Shown: piece after piece, positions 1 to 6,036 of the stretch
Layout of the letters: every line of letters begins with the position of its first letter
How positions within the stretch are numbered: the first letter of the stretch is position 1
Assembly: GCA_002329125.1 (NCBI GenBank)
Contig: DCXX01000053.1
Coordinates: forward strand, 9,038-15,073
Direction of reading: 5' to 3'
Source of the DNA: Fidelibacterota bacterium UBA2125
GTDB lineage: Bacteria > Fidelibacterota > Marinisomatia > Marinisomatales > S15-B10
DNA: 6,036 bases
Notes under the pieces: model-generated
What the model saw: only the letters and a program-made list of their open reading frames with translations
What the model was told of the DNA's origin: nothing
The model's database searches: none
Made by a program: the position numbers and the translations under genes

Positions 1-1813
1 GAATGGAAAAGAGATCAACCTCGATTCGCTCACAATTGCGACATTAAATATCGCCAGGAATCGATGGGCTGTAGGAATATTTGATATACCGAAAGATGAG
101 ATAGAAAGCAACGAAATTGCTGTTGCATCAAAAGATATTTCTGAAATCATGGACAAGTCAGATTTCAATGATTTAGAAGAAGCTTGGACGGAAGCAAAAA
201 AAGAGGTGACCGACGCCTTTCCTGAGGATGAGTTGCTCCGGAATATCGGCTACAGGATCATTGTTGAGTTCATGAAACCAAACGTGATCTTCGATAGGGA
301 ATTGACTGAGCAGCGGCAGAGTATTGCTACGGCAAGAGTGCCCCGTTATCAGGGGATCATCATGGAATTTGAGCGAATCGTTGACGCCAATACTCGTGTC
401 AATTCTGAAACACTGTTAAAATTGCAATCTTATCAACACTCCATTGAACAACAGGAGCGGTCTGAAAGAGGCCTGGCTGCTGTGCTTCCGTGGCTCGGCC
501 GACTCGTTCTTGTGGCTGTCATTCTTTCCCTCTTTTTTGCTTCCATGAGAACATACCGACCCGATCTCTTTTATAAGAATAATATCCTTCTCCTGCTCGG
601 CACTCTCTTTTTGCTCATTGTGGCGTTGTCTTATCTGTTCGTCCTCACATTCGATTTTTCTGAATATCTCATCCCGTTTACAGTGGGTGCTATGGTGCTG
701 ACAGTCCTGTTCGACGGTAGGCTGGCCATGACTGCTTCTGTGGCGCTGGCGGTACTTGTATCATTCATCATTGGCGGCAAGCTTGACTTTGCTATCATTG
801 CACTCTTTACCAGTATGGCAGCCATCTATGCTGTGAGGCAGTTGAGGACAAGATCTCAGCTGTTTACAGCCATTCTATTCATTGTTATTAGCGGCGCTGT
901 CACCCTCACGGCCATTGGTATAATCAAACGTCTCCACTGGACAGACATCGGAAACAATCTGCTCTACATGACTATCAGCGGCGTACTGGCGCCTTTCATT
1001 ACATACGGTATCAGCGCACTTTTTGAAGTGATTTTCAGAGTCACTTCCGATCTGACACTCCTGGAACTAACTGACTTTAACCATCCCCTGCTCAAAAGAC
1101 TTTCCCAGGAAGCTAACGGTACCTTTAATCATAGTGTTGTGGTGGGTAATCTGGCCGAATCGTGCGCAAATGCTGTGGGAGGCAACCCTCTGCTCTCTCG
1201 AGTGGGGGCTTACTATCACGATATCGGCAAACTGACGCGGCCTGAATACTTCATTGAAAACCAGTTTGGTGGCGAAAATCCCCACGATACACTCGCACCT
1301 TCTCTTTCATCCAAGATTATTGTGGGCCATGTGAAAGACGGAATTAAACTTACCAGAGAGTACCATCTGCCACCAGCAGTAGCCGATTTTATTCCCATGC
1401 ACCACGGTACATCACGTATTGATTACTTCTATAACAGAGCCCTGGATCAACAAAGCGAAGAAACAGGATCATTGAGCGAGGAAGATTTCAGATATCCTGG
1501 CCCAAAACCCAATACCAAAGAGACAGGGCTCCTAATGATTTGCGAAGCTGTAGAAGCGGCGGTCAGGTCTCTAAAAAATCCAACCCTCAATAAAATTGAA
1601 TCCATGGCGGACAAGATCATTGAAAAGAAATTGAAAGAGGAGCAACTGGATGAATGTCCCCTAACAATGCGTGATCTGAACAAGATTAAAGGTGAGGTAA
1701 ATGGCCGATATGGTATGATGCCTGTTCTCCGCGGTATTTACCACCTGAGGATCGAATATCCAGACCAGGAGGAAGAACTTCAGGAAAAAAACGTAGAAAA
1801 CGTCTCTGAATGA
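1..1813 (+). CDS. pgpH: PgpH-type membrane HD-domain phosphodiesterase (predicted cyclic di-AMP hydrolase), 5' partial
   Basis: The reading frame is open from base 2 to the TGA at 1811-1813, giving 603 visible residues. The ATG at 149 is therefore internal, and the true start lies upstream of the window; family members are about 700 residues or longer. Numbering from the first visible codon, residues 1-155 are the end of the extracytoplasmic 7TMR-HDED domain. Seven hydrophobic segments follow at about 157-182, 194-215, 222-238, 240-258, 262-277, 286-307 and 319-344, and then a cytoplasmic HD domain. Its metal ligands are visible as H377, H406-D407 ('YYHDIGK'), H443 and H467-H468. Their spacing (29, 37, 24) matches what I recall for Listeria PgpH, which cleaves cyclic di-AMP to pApA. 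The last ligand, normally Asp in an 'ADSVEAA'-like motif, is Glu here (E515, 'CEAVEAA'). The stop overlaps the ybeY start as ATGA. Family assignment is firm; the cyclic di-AMP substrate is inferred from homology. Confidence 0.93.
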   Translation, partial: NGKEINLDSLTIATLNIARNRWAVGIFDIPKDEIESNEIAVASKDISEIMDKSDFNDLEEAWTEAKKEVTDAFPEDELLRNIGYRIIVEFMKPNVIFDRELTEQRQSIATARVPRYQGIIMEFERIVDANTRVNSETLLKLQSYQHSIEQQERSERGLAAVLPWLGRLVLVAVILSLFFASMRTYRPDLFYKNNILLLLGTLFLLIVALSYLFVLTFDFSEYLIPFTVGAMVLTVLFDGRLAMTASVALAVLVSFIIGGKLDFAIIALFTSMAAIYAVRQLRTRSQLFTAILFIVISGAVTLTAIGIIKRLHWTDIGNNLLYMTISGVLAPFITYGISALFEVIFRVTSDLTLLELTDFNHPLLKRLSQEANGTFNHSVVVGNLAESCANAVGGNPLLSRVGAYYHDIGKLTRPEYFIENQFGGENPHDTLAPSLSSKIIVGHVKDGIKLTREYHLPPAVADFIPMHHGTSRIDYFYNRALDQQSEETGSLSEEDFRYPGPKPNTKETGLLMICEAVEAAVRSLKNPTLNKIESMADKIIEKKLKEEQLDECPLTMRDLNKIKGEVNGRYGMMPVLRGIYHLRIEYPDQEEELQEKNVENVSE

Positions 1814-2250
1814 TTATTGTAGATGTTGAAGTGGTCGATGATAAATATGAGATCGACCCTGATGCTGTAAAATCTCTCGCTCAAAACATACTCTCTCACG
1901 GGGGTCAGTCAGATGGACAATTAACTGTCATCTTTACCCATGACGAGCTGCTGAGAGAGTTAAAGAATCATTATTTCAAACAAGACGTTTACACAGACGT
2001 TATCGCCTTTCGGCTGGATGAGAATGACGAACTGTTTGAAGGAGAAGTATACATTTCACCAAAACGGGCTGGTGAGAATAGCACCAAATTCAACGAACCG
2101 CTGGAGCGGGAGCTTGCGAGGCTTGTCTGTCACGGCTGCCTTCATCTCTTAGGCCATAAAGATAAAACTGAAAAACAAAAAATCTCTATGAAGAAAGAAG
2201 AAGATCTTTTGCTTAAGAAATTTGCTCCCAAACAAATCCTGATACATTGA
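1810..2250 (+). CDS. ybeY: Endoribonuclease YbeY (rRNA maturation factor)
   Basis: This 146-residue protein has the usual length for YbeY, a metal-dependent single-strand endoribonuclease involved in 16S rRNA 3'-end maturation and ribosome quality control in the cytoplasm. The central 'YTDVIAF' (residues 61-67) matches the family 'TDVLSF' signature, and 'GEVYIS' (78-83) precedes the metal motif. That motif starts at H108 as 'HGCLHLLGHKD'. The first two zinc ligands, H108 and H112, are present. The third position of the standard H-x3-H-x5-H is D118 rather than His, within a 'GHKDKT' segment like the 'GYKDKT' form I recall from Bacteroidota. The ATG at 1810 shares four bases (ATGA) with the pgpH stop. 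No Shine-Dalgarno site stands at a normal distance; an AGGAGG at 1767-1772 is about 38 bases too far upstream. Translation is therefore probably coupled to pgpH. In many bacteria ybeY follows pgpH, which supports both calls. Confidence 0.95.
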   Translation: MIIVDVEVVDDKYEIDPDAVKSLAQNILSHGGQSDGQLTVIFTHDELLRELKNHYFKQDVYTDVIAFRLDENDELFEGEVYISPKRAGENSTKFNEPLERELARLVCHGCLHLLGHKDKTEKQKISMKKEEDLLLKKFAPKQILIH

Positions 2251-3491
2251 TCCTTAGCAAAATTGTCCTTTTTCTGATACTCCTAGTCCTGTCGGCACTC
2301 TTTTCAGGAGCAGAAGCGGCCTACTTTACTCTGAAAAATACCAGCCTTTCAGATCGGAAAACACTGATTCTTCTGGAGAACCCCAGACGTCTCCTAATTA
2401 CGCTCCTTACCGGCAACACTATCGTTAATACAGCTATGGCAATACTTGCAGCACTCATCACTGCCGATATTGCAGTCGAGCTTAATCTAAACGTGGCACT
2501 TCTTATGGTTGTGGAAACAGTAGTTATCACAGTCACCATTGTGTTACTCAGTGAGATTACACCAAAAATAATGGCTATTCGGAATTCCGAACAGTTCGCC
2601 AAGACAGTTTCACTGCCTATCCGGATATTTTCACACATTCTATATCCCATAGCAATTCCACTTTACGGCTTTACTCATCTCCTTTCAAAAATCGTGCCTT
2701 TCAAAAGCGAATCCCTTTTCGACTCGGAAGATGAACTTATGACACTGGCTGACATGGGTGCCGAGAGCGGCTCAATTGAACCCGAAGAAAGCAAAATGAT
2801 CAAGTCTGTATTTGACTACGGGGATACTGCCGTTCGGGAAATCATGGTACCGAGAATCGATATGGTAGGCATTGACCGCGAAAGCAATCTTAAAGAAGCC
2901 ATCAAAACCATCAAAGAATCGAAGTTTTCCAAGTTTCCAGTGTACAACGGCAATCTAGATTCCATCGAGGGGATTCTATATGCCAAAGATGTTCTTCCGC
3001 AAATGAACGGCTCCAACGAAAATCCAGACATAATATCACTCTGTCGGGAACCGTACTTCGTACCGGAGTCAAAACAAATCGATTCTCTCCTGAAGGATTT
3101 TCAGCGGCGGCGGGACAATATTGCTATTGTTGTTGACGAGTACGGCGGAACAGCAGGATTGGTGACCGTGGAGGATATTGTGGAAGAAGTCGTAGGCGAG
3201 ATCCATGATGAGTTCGATGAGAAAACGCCCATGATAGTCTCTACGGGAAATGACAACTGGCTTGTGGATGCTCGGATTCCCATCAATGATCTGGAGGATG
3301 AACTTCCCATCTCTTTTGAGGAAGAGCGTGAATTCGACACGTTGGGCGGATTTTTTTTCTCTCAGTTCGGAGACATTCCACTGGTAGGTACATCCATTAC
3401 ACACAACGCCTTTAGATTCGAGGTTCGGACCATGGAAGGTAATAGGATTCTGAAGATCGAGATTGCAAAAGAGGAGACACCGGATGAATAA
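2247..3491 (+). CDS. CNNM/CorC-family membrane protein with CBS pair and CorC_HlyC domain (putative Mg2+/divalent cation exporter)
   Basis: The 414-residue protein has the full hemolysin C/CorC layout. A CNNM (DUF21) membrane domain spans about 1-180, with hydrophobic stretches at 3-26, 53-75, 80-102 and 123-143 and the family motifs 'SGAEAAYF' (20-27), 'LLTGNTIVNTA' (53-63) and 'SEITPK' (102-107). A CBS pair spans about 197-315 ('MVPRIDMVGID', then 'AIVVDEYGGTAGLVTVED'), followed by an acidic 'EVVGEIHDEFDE' linker and a C-terminal CorC_HlyC domain at about 330-410. Relatives export Mg2+ or counter other divalent cations, with ATP or nucleotide sensing by the CBS domains; older 'hemolysin' labels are misleading. 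The start is a TTG at 2247-2249 that overlaps the ybeY stop (TTGA). No ATG occurs before residue 64, so only this TTG keeps the first membrane helix. No Shine-Dalgarno is visible, so coupling to ybeY is likely. The transported ion cannot be read from sequence. Confidence 0.92.
   Translation: MILSKIVLFLILLVLSALFSGAEAAYFTLKNTSLSDRKTLILLENPRRLLITLLTGNTIVNTAMAILAALITADIAVELNLNVALLMVVETVVITVTIVLLSEITPKIMAIRNSEQFAKTVSLPIRIFSHILYPIAIPLYGFTHLLSKIVPFKSESLFDSEDELMTLADMGAESGSIEPEESKMIKSVFDYGDTAVREIMVPRIDMVGIDRESNLKEAIKTIKESKFSKFPVYNGNLDSIEGILYAKDVLPQMNGSNENPDIISLCREPYFVPESKQIDSLLKDFQRRRDNIAIVVDEYGGTAGLVTVEDIVEEVVGEIHDEFDEKTPMIVSTGNDNWLVDARIPINDLEDELPISFEEEREFDTLGGFFFSQFGDIPLVGTSITHNAFRFEVRTMEGNRILKIEIAKEETPDE
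3471..3476 (+). promoter_or_regulatory. Ribosome binding site of mazG
   Basis: GAGGAG lies 7 bases before the ATG at 3484, inside the end of the CorC-like gene. It decides the mazG start: an in-frame TTG at 3463 would add seven basic residues (MQKRRHR) with no family support and would place this site inside the gene. It is the clearest Shine-Dalgarno site I see in this window. Confidence 0.7.
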
Positions 3492-4257
3492 CGGTGAGCG
3501 ATTTGAAAAACTCGTGGGAATTGTGAGAAGACTCCGTAGCGATGAAGGATGCCCATGGGACAGGGAACAGACACACGATTCCCTACTGCCTCATTTTCTA
3601 GAAGAAGCCTATGAGGTGATGGAAGCAGTAGACAGTGAAAACTGGAAAGCCCTCTCTGAAGAACTTGGTGACGTTCTCCTTCACGTCCTGTTTCAATCTG
3701 ACATTGCCGAACAGGAAAGTGAATTCAAGCTCCAAGACGTGATTGATCAGATCAATGATAAACTGGTACGGAGACACCCTCACGTATTTGGTAACAAGAA
3801 AGCGGAAGGTGCTTTCCACGCTAAGCAAAACTGGGAAGCAGCCAAACAGGCTGAGAAGAAAAGAGATTCAAGGTTGGATGGGGTCCCTGTTACACTCCCC
3901 GCCCTCATCAGAGCTCAGCGATTGCAGCAAAAGGCCGCCTATGTTGGTTTCGATTGGGAAGAGACGGACCAGGTGTGGAACAAAGTTAACGAAGAAATGG
4001 AAGAGCTGAAAAATGCTGAGTCAGCCGGAATAAAAAAACTCATGGAGGAAGAAGTGGGTGATCTCTTTTTTGCCCTTGTCAACCTGTGTCGATTTCTAGA
4101 TATATCAGCAGAAGATGCTCTGAGAAAGGGAAATCAGAAATTCACCAGACGGTTTCAGGCAGTGGAGAAAGAGTTGAAACGACGAGGAAAAAAACTGGAA
4201 GAAGCTAATTTAACAGAGATGGATGAGATCTGGAACAGTCAGAAAAAGAGTGTTTAG
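3484..4257 (+). CDS. mazG: Nucleoside triphosphate pyrophosphohydrolase MazG
   Basis: The 257-residue protein has two tandem MazG domains, as in full-length MazG (about 260 residues). MazG hydrolyses NTPs and dNTPs to monophosphates and pyrophosphate. It is thought to clear abnormal nucleotides, and in E. coli it lowers (p)ppGpp. The N-terminal domain has the hallmark 'CPWDREQTHDSL' (23-34), then the Mg2+-binding acidic pairs E40/E41/E44 ('EEAYEVMEA') and E59/E60/D63 ('EELGDVLLH'). The C-terminal domain repeats this with 'EEMEEL' (170-175) and 'EEEVGDLFFALVN' (188-200). The linker contains 'RRHPHVFG' (97-104), typical of the family. The start is the ATG at 3484 with a GAGGAG site upstream. 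It overlaps the end of the CorC-like gene by 8 bases, making mazG the last gene of the four-gene run. Its TAG stop lies only 3 bases from the stop of the convergent yjbQ-like gene. Confidence 0.95.
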   Translation: MNNGERFEKLVGIVRRLRSDEGCPWDREQTHDSLLPHFLEEAYEVMEAVDSENWKALSEELGDVLLHVLFQSDIAEQESEFKLQDVIDQINDKLVRRHPHVFGNKKAEGAFHAKQNWEAAKQAEKKRDSRLDGVPVTLPALIRAQRLQQKAAYVGFDWEETDQVWNKVNEEMEELKNAESAGIKKLMEEEVGDLFFALVNLCRFLDISAEDALRKGNQKFTRRFQAVEKELKRRGKKLEEANLTEMDEIWNSQKKSV

Positions 4258-4260
4258 CGC

Positions 4261-4656
4261 CTACCCTTCAACAATCTTGATATAAACTTTTCTTGTCCGG
4301 GGTCCGTCGAAGTCGCAAAGAAAAATTCCTTGCCATGTCCCTAGAACAAGTTTTCCGTTTTCAATAATAATATTTTCAGATGAACCGATCATACTGGTTT
4401 TGATATGGCTGTCGGAATTCCCCTCATAATGTCGGAAAGCGCCCTCTTGTGGAACCAACTTAGTAAGGTGCATTTTGATATCACGCGCCACATCAGGATC
4501 GGCACTCTCGTTAATAGTAACACCACAAGTGGTGTGAGGCACATAAATGGTAACGGTTCCGGTACCGACACTGCTTTTTGACACCTCATGTGCTACTTGA
4601 GACGTGATATCAACCAGATCCACACGTTCACTTGTGCTTACAGAAAGAGTTTCCAT
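4261..4656 (-). CDS. yjbQ: YjbQ family protein (UPF0047; often annotated secondary thiamine-phosphate synthase)
   Basis: The 131-residue protein matches the compact, single-domain YjbQ/UPF0047 family (usually 130-140 residues). Conserved signatures are 'VPHTTCGVTINE' (39-50), 'DPDVARDI' (53-60), 'HYEGNSDSHIK' (76-86), 'GTWQGIFLCDFDGPR' (106-120) and the terminal 'KVYIKIV'. The histidines H41, H76 and H84 are the conserved residues expected to bind a metal or substrate. Some members show weak thiamine-phosphate synthase activity, hence the common name, but the physiological role is not settled and nothing here links it to thiamine genes. The ATG at 4654-4656 has no clear Shine-Dalgarno site. 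The gene lies 41 bases downstream of the ZIP transporter on the same strand with no visible terminator between, so the two are probably co-transcribed. It converges on mazG with a 3-base gap. Confidence 0.92.
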   Translation of the reverse strand: METLSVSTSERVDLVDITSQVAHEVSKSSVGTGTVTIYVPHTTCGVTINESADPDVARDIKMHLTKLVPQEGAFRHYEGNSDSHIKTSMIGSSENIIIENGKLVLGTWQGIFLCDFDGPRTRKVYIKIVEG

Positions 4657-4697
4657 GATTCAATCTGAAATGTAGATAAACAAAAAGTTATTCGCTT

Positions 4698-5507
4698 CTA
4701 ACCAAGCCCTACATCAAGGGCCATCATGATGGCAAAACCCGCCATTAAACCAATGGTTGATAAGTCCGTATTGCCTTCGTATTGGGATTCTGGAATCACC
4801 TCTTCCACAACAACAAATATCATGGCACCGGCAGCGAAGGCCAAGGCATAAGGCAAAATAGCCTGGGCTGTCAAAACAATGACTGCTCCTATAACAGCCG
4901 CAATTGGTTCGACTACAGCAGAAAGCTGTCCATACCAAAAACTCTTTAGCCGCGAAACTCCTATCCGTCTTAAAGGCATAGCTACTGCAAACCCTTCAGG
5001 AAAATTCTGGATACCAATTCCCATGGTAAGAGCTATGGCACCCGCTAGGGATGCGGAAGGAATATCAGCCCCTAGAGCACCGAAAGCAACTCCCACAGCT
5101 AGCCCTTCGGGGGCGTTGTGGAGTGTTATCGCCATAACAGTTAGGGTAGTTCGATGCCAAGTGGTTTCCATACCCTCAGCTGCATCTTGAGGATAACCAA
5201 TATGTAGATGGGGCAAAATTTTATCCAAGGCAAACAAAACTCCCCCTCCAATCATGAAACCGATAGCTGGCGCTATCCAAGGGCTTGAACCCATGGCTTC
5301 GGACATTTCAATAGCTGGTGCCAAAAGGGACCAGAAACTTGCAGCAATCATGACACCACCTGTAAACCCTAACATTAAATCCATGACTTTTCGATTTGCC
5401 TCTTTAAAAAAGAAAACTGCCGCGGCTCCCAGTGCGGTCAAACCCCAGGTAAACAGACCTCCAAATAATGCCTGCATAACGGGTTCTAGACTTTTAAACC
5501 ATTCCAC
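4698..5507 (-). CDS. ZIP family divalent metal transporter, GufA type
   Basis: The 269-residue integral membrane protein has the usual length for GufA-like ZIP transporters, which bring Zn2+ and sometimes other divalent metals into the cytoplasm. About eight hydrophobic segments can be seen. The two metal-binding helices carry 'HNAPEGLAVG' (130-139) and 'GIGIQNFPEGFAV' (163-175). The second has Gln in place of the His of many ZIPs, as is common in the GufA branch. A later helix has 'EEVIPE' (235-240), and the short loop before the first metal helix holds H100 and H102 ('LPHLHIG'). The start is GTG at 5505-5507. An in-frame stop at 5520-5522 blocks extension, and the N-terminal 'WFKSLEPVMQALFGG' resembles the usual GufA start, which favours GTG over the ATG at codon 11 (5475-5477). 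No strong Shine-Dalgarno site is present. The specific metal cannot be told from sequence. Confidence 0.92.
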   Translation of the reverse strand: MEWFKSLEPVMQALFGGLFTWGLTALGAAAVFFFKEANRKVMDLMLGFTGGVMIAASFWSLLAPAIEMSEAMGSSPWIAPAIGFMIGGGVLFALDKILPHLHIGYPQDAAEGMETTWHRTTLTVMAITLHNAPEGLAVGVAFGALGADIPSASLAGAIALTMGIGIQNFPEGFAVAMPLRRIGVSRLKSFWYGQLSAVVEPIAAVIGAVIVLTAQAILPYALAFAAGAMIFVVVEEVIPESQYEGNTDLSTIGLMAGFAIMMALDVGLG

Positions 5508-5691
5508 GACAGTTAATTCTCAGAGATTGATCCTGATATTATTTTGTCCTAAGGCGAGAACTGTAAGCTACCATCGCCTCAACACCATCCTGGAGAGGTC
5601 CAACCTAGCAATAAGAAACCACCTGATGATCACTCATATATGTCAGCAGTTAATGATGGTAATTCCACCATTGAATATAAGGTGGACGTAC
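5508..5691. other. Non-coding spacer between peroxiredoxin and ZIP genes, with short inverted repeats
   Basis: These 184 bases hold no credible gene. The spacer follows the peroxiredoxin stop and precedes the ZIP GTG start, so any promoter for the ZIP-yjbQ pair and any terminator for the peroxiredoxin should lie here. Short inverted repeats are visible: AGGCGA (5552-5557) with TCGCCT (5574-5579); TCCACC (5664-5669) with GGTGGA (5681-5686); and ATGGT (5656-5660) with ACCAT (5667-5671), which overlaps and so competes with the previous pair. ACAGTT (5509-5514) also pairs with AACTGT (5559-5564). None is followed by a T-run on the - strand, so I do not call an intrinsic terminator. An AT-rich TAATAT on the - strand near 5536-5541 could be a -10 element, but no matching -35 is convincing. 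Confidence 0.5.
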
Positions 5692-6036
5692 TTACAATTT
5701 GTCGGCGTTTTCACTCAGGTATGCAGCAACACCTTCAGCTGTATTCACCATACCATCTTCACCTTTTTGCCAACCGGCCGCACATACCTGTCCGTTCGCT
5801 TCGAAAAACTGAAGTGCCTCAACAATCCGAACAACTTCATCCATATTGCGGCCCAAGGGTTCATCATTGACGATTTGATGCCGGACGATTCCATTTTGAT
5901 CAATCACAAAAGTGGCACGCATAGCTACCCCTGCAGGATAATAGGAATCACCACCATCTGATTGAATTCCGTAAGAGTGGGCAATAGAATGATCCATATC
6001 AGCCGCCAGGGCATATTTTAATTGTCCTACACCACC
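5692..6036 (-). CDS. Typical 2-Cys peroxiredoxin (AhpC/Prx1 family), C-terminal part; 5' end beyond window
   Basis: The frame runs from the right edge to a TAA at 5692-5694, giving 114 visible residues of a protein usually about 190-210 long. The ATG at 5995-5997 is internal: the 13 codons before it are open and encode 'GGVGQLKYALAAD', matching the family segment that ends in 'LLADM'. Numbered from the first visible codon, 'MRATFVID' (39-46) includes the conserved active-site Arg (R40), 'NDEPLGRN' (57-64) is the dimer-region signature, and 'VCAAGW' (84-89) carries the resolving cysteine C85, with Ala where Pro is usual ('VCPAGW'). The C-terminal 'TAEGVAAYLSENADKL' is typical of the long Prx1/AhpC subgroup with a YL-containing tail. 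Such enzymes reduce H2O2 and organic peroxides in the cytoplasm. The peroxidatic Cys lies outside the window and cannot be checked. The downstream ZIP gene is 184 bases away, so it is probably a separate unit. Confidence 0.93.
   Translation of the reverse strand, partial: GGVGQLKYALAADMDHSIAHSYGIQSDGGDSYYPAGVAMRATFVIDQNGIVRHQIVNDEPLGRNMDEVVRIVEALQFFEANGQVCAAGWQKGEDGMVNTAEGVAAYLSENADKL

Noticed and set aside
149..151. ATG at 149 as the start of the PgpH-like gene
   Set aside because: The same frame is open back to base 2 and encodes plausible outer-domain sequence; the HDED domain would be truncated if the gene started here.
2321..2650. A 109-codon open frame on the - strand inside the CorC-like gene
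   Set aside because: Antisense to conserved CNNM membrane-domain coding; Ser/Val/Thr-rich shadow product with no family features.
3463..3465. TTG at 3463 as the mazG start
   Set aside because: It lies upstream of the GAGGAG site at 3471-3476 and adds a basic tail not typical of MazG; the ATG at 3484 fits better.
3743..4009. An 88-codon open frame on the + strand inside mazG
   Set aside because: It overlaps the middle of mazG in another frame, has a low-complexity, unrecognisable product and no ribosome site; a shadow of the real gene.
5536..5566. Possible promoter for the ZIP-yjbQ pair on the - strand (TTACAG, 19 bases, TAATAT)
   Set aside because: The -35 match is poor and the spacing long; such AT-rich hexamers are expected by chance, and the sigma-factor consensus of this lineage is unknown.
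5254..5961. A 235-codon open frame on the + strand across the ZIP start, the spacer and the peroxiredoxin
   Set aside because: It is antisense to two clear genes, and its product has no recognisable domain and composition typical of a reverse-strand shadow.
5692..5997. Treating the peroxiredoxin as a complete 101-residue gene starting at 5997
   Set aside because: The upstream codons to the window edge are open and encode conserved peroxiredoxin sequence, so it is simply cut by the edge, not a short variant.

Overview
This is an ordinary bacterial chromosomal window of mid-range base composition. Six protein-coding genes fill almost all of it, and two of them are cut by the window edges. I see no rRNA, tRNA, CRISPR array, insertion sequence or phage gene. 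The organism is probably a member of the Bacteroidota/Chlorobiota/Neomarinimicrobiota (FCB) assemblage. That is an inference from three things: YbeY ends its metal motif in the GxxDKT style instead of the usual GYDH; the outer domain of the PgpH-like protein has an 'EFERIVDANT' segment I associate with that group; and Shine-Dalgarno sites are mostly absent. Confidence in this placement is only moderate.

Left half, + strand (1-4257): four tightly packed genes that look like one operon. They are a PgpH-type membrane HD phosphodiesterase predicted to degrade cyclic di-AMP (5' end outside the window), the rRNA-processing endoribonuclease YbeY, a CNNM/CorC-type membrane protein with CBS and CorC_HlyC domains, and the nucleotide pyrophosphohydrolase MazG. 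Each gene starts inside the end of the previous one (4, 4 and 8 base overlaps), which suggests translational coupling. The CorC-like gene appears to use a TTG start.

Right half, - strand (4261-6036): a YjbQ-family protein meets mazG tail to tail with only 3 bases between the stop codons. Upstream of it, on the same strand, is a GufA-type ZIP metal transporter with a GTG start; the 41-base gap suggests a two-gene unit. After a 184-base non-coding spacer containing short inverted repeats comes the C-terminal part of a typical 2-Cys peroxiredoxin, whose N-terminus and peroxidatic cysteine lie beyond the right edge.

The genes together cover nucleotide second-messenger turnover, RNA maturation, metal transport, nucleotide-pool cleaning and peroxide defence. 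I found no convincing new system. The points most worth a second look are residue changes at metal-ligand positions in PgpH (Asp to Glu) and YbeY (His to Asp), and the pairing of a cyclic di-AMP hydrolase with a CBS-domain ion transporter in one operon.
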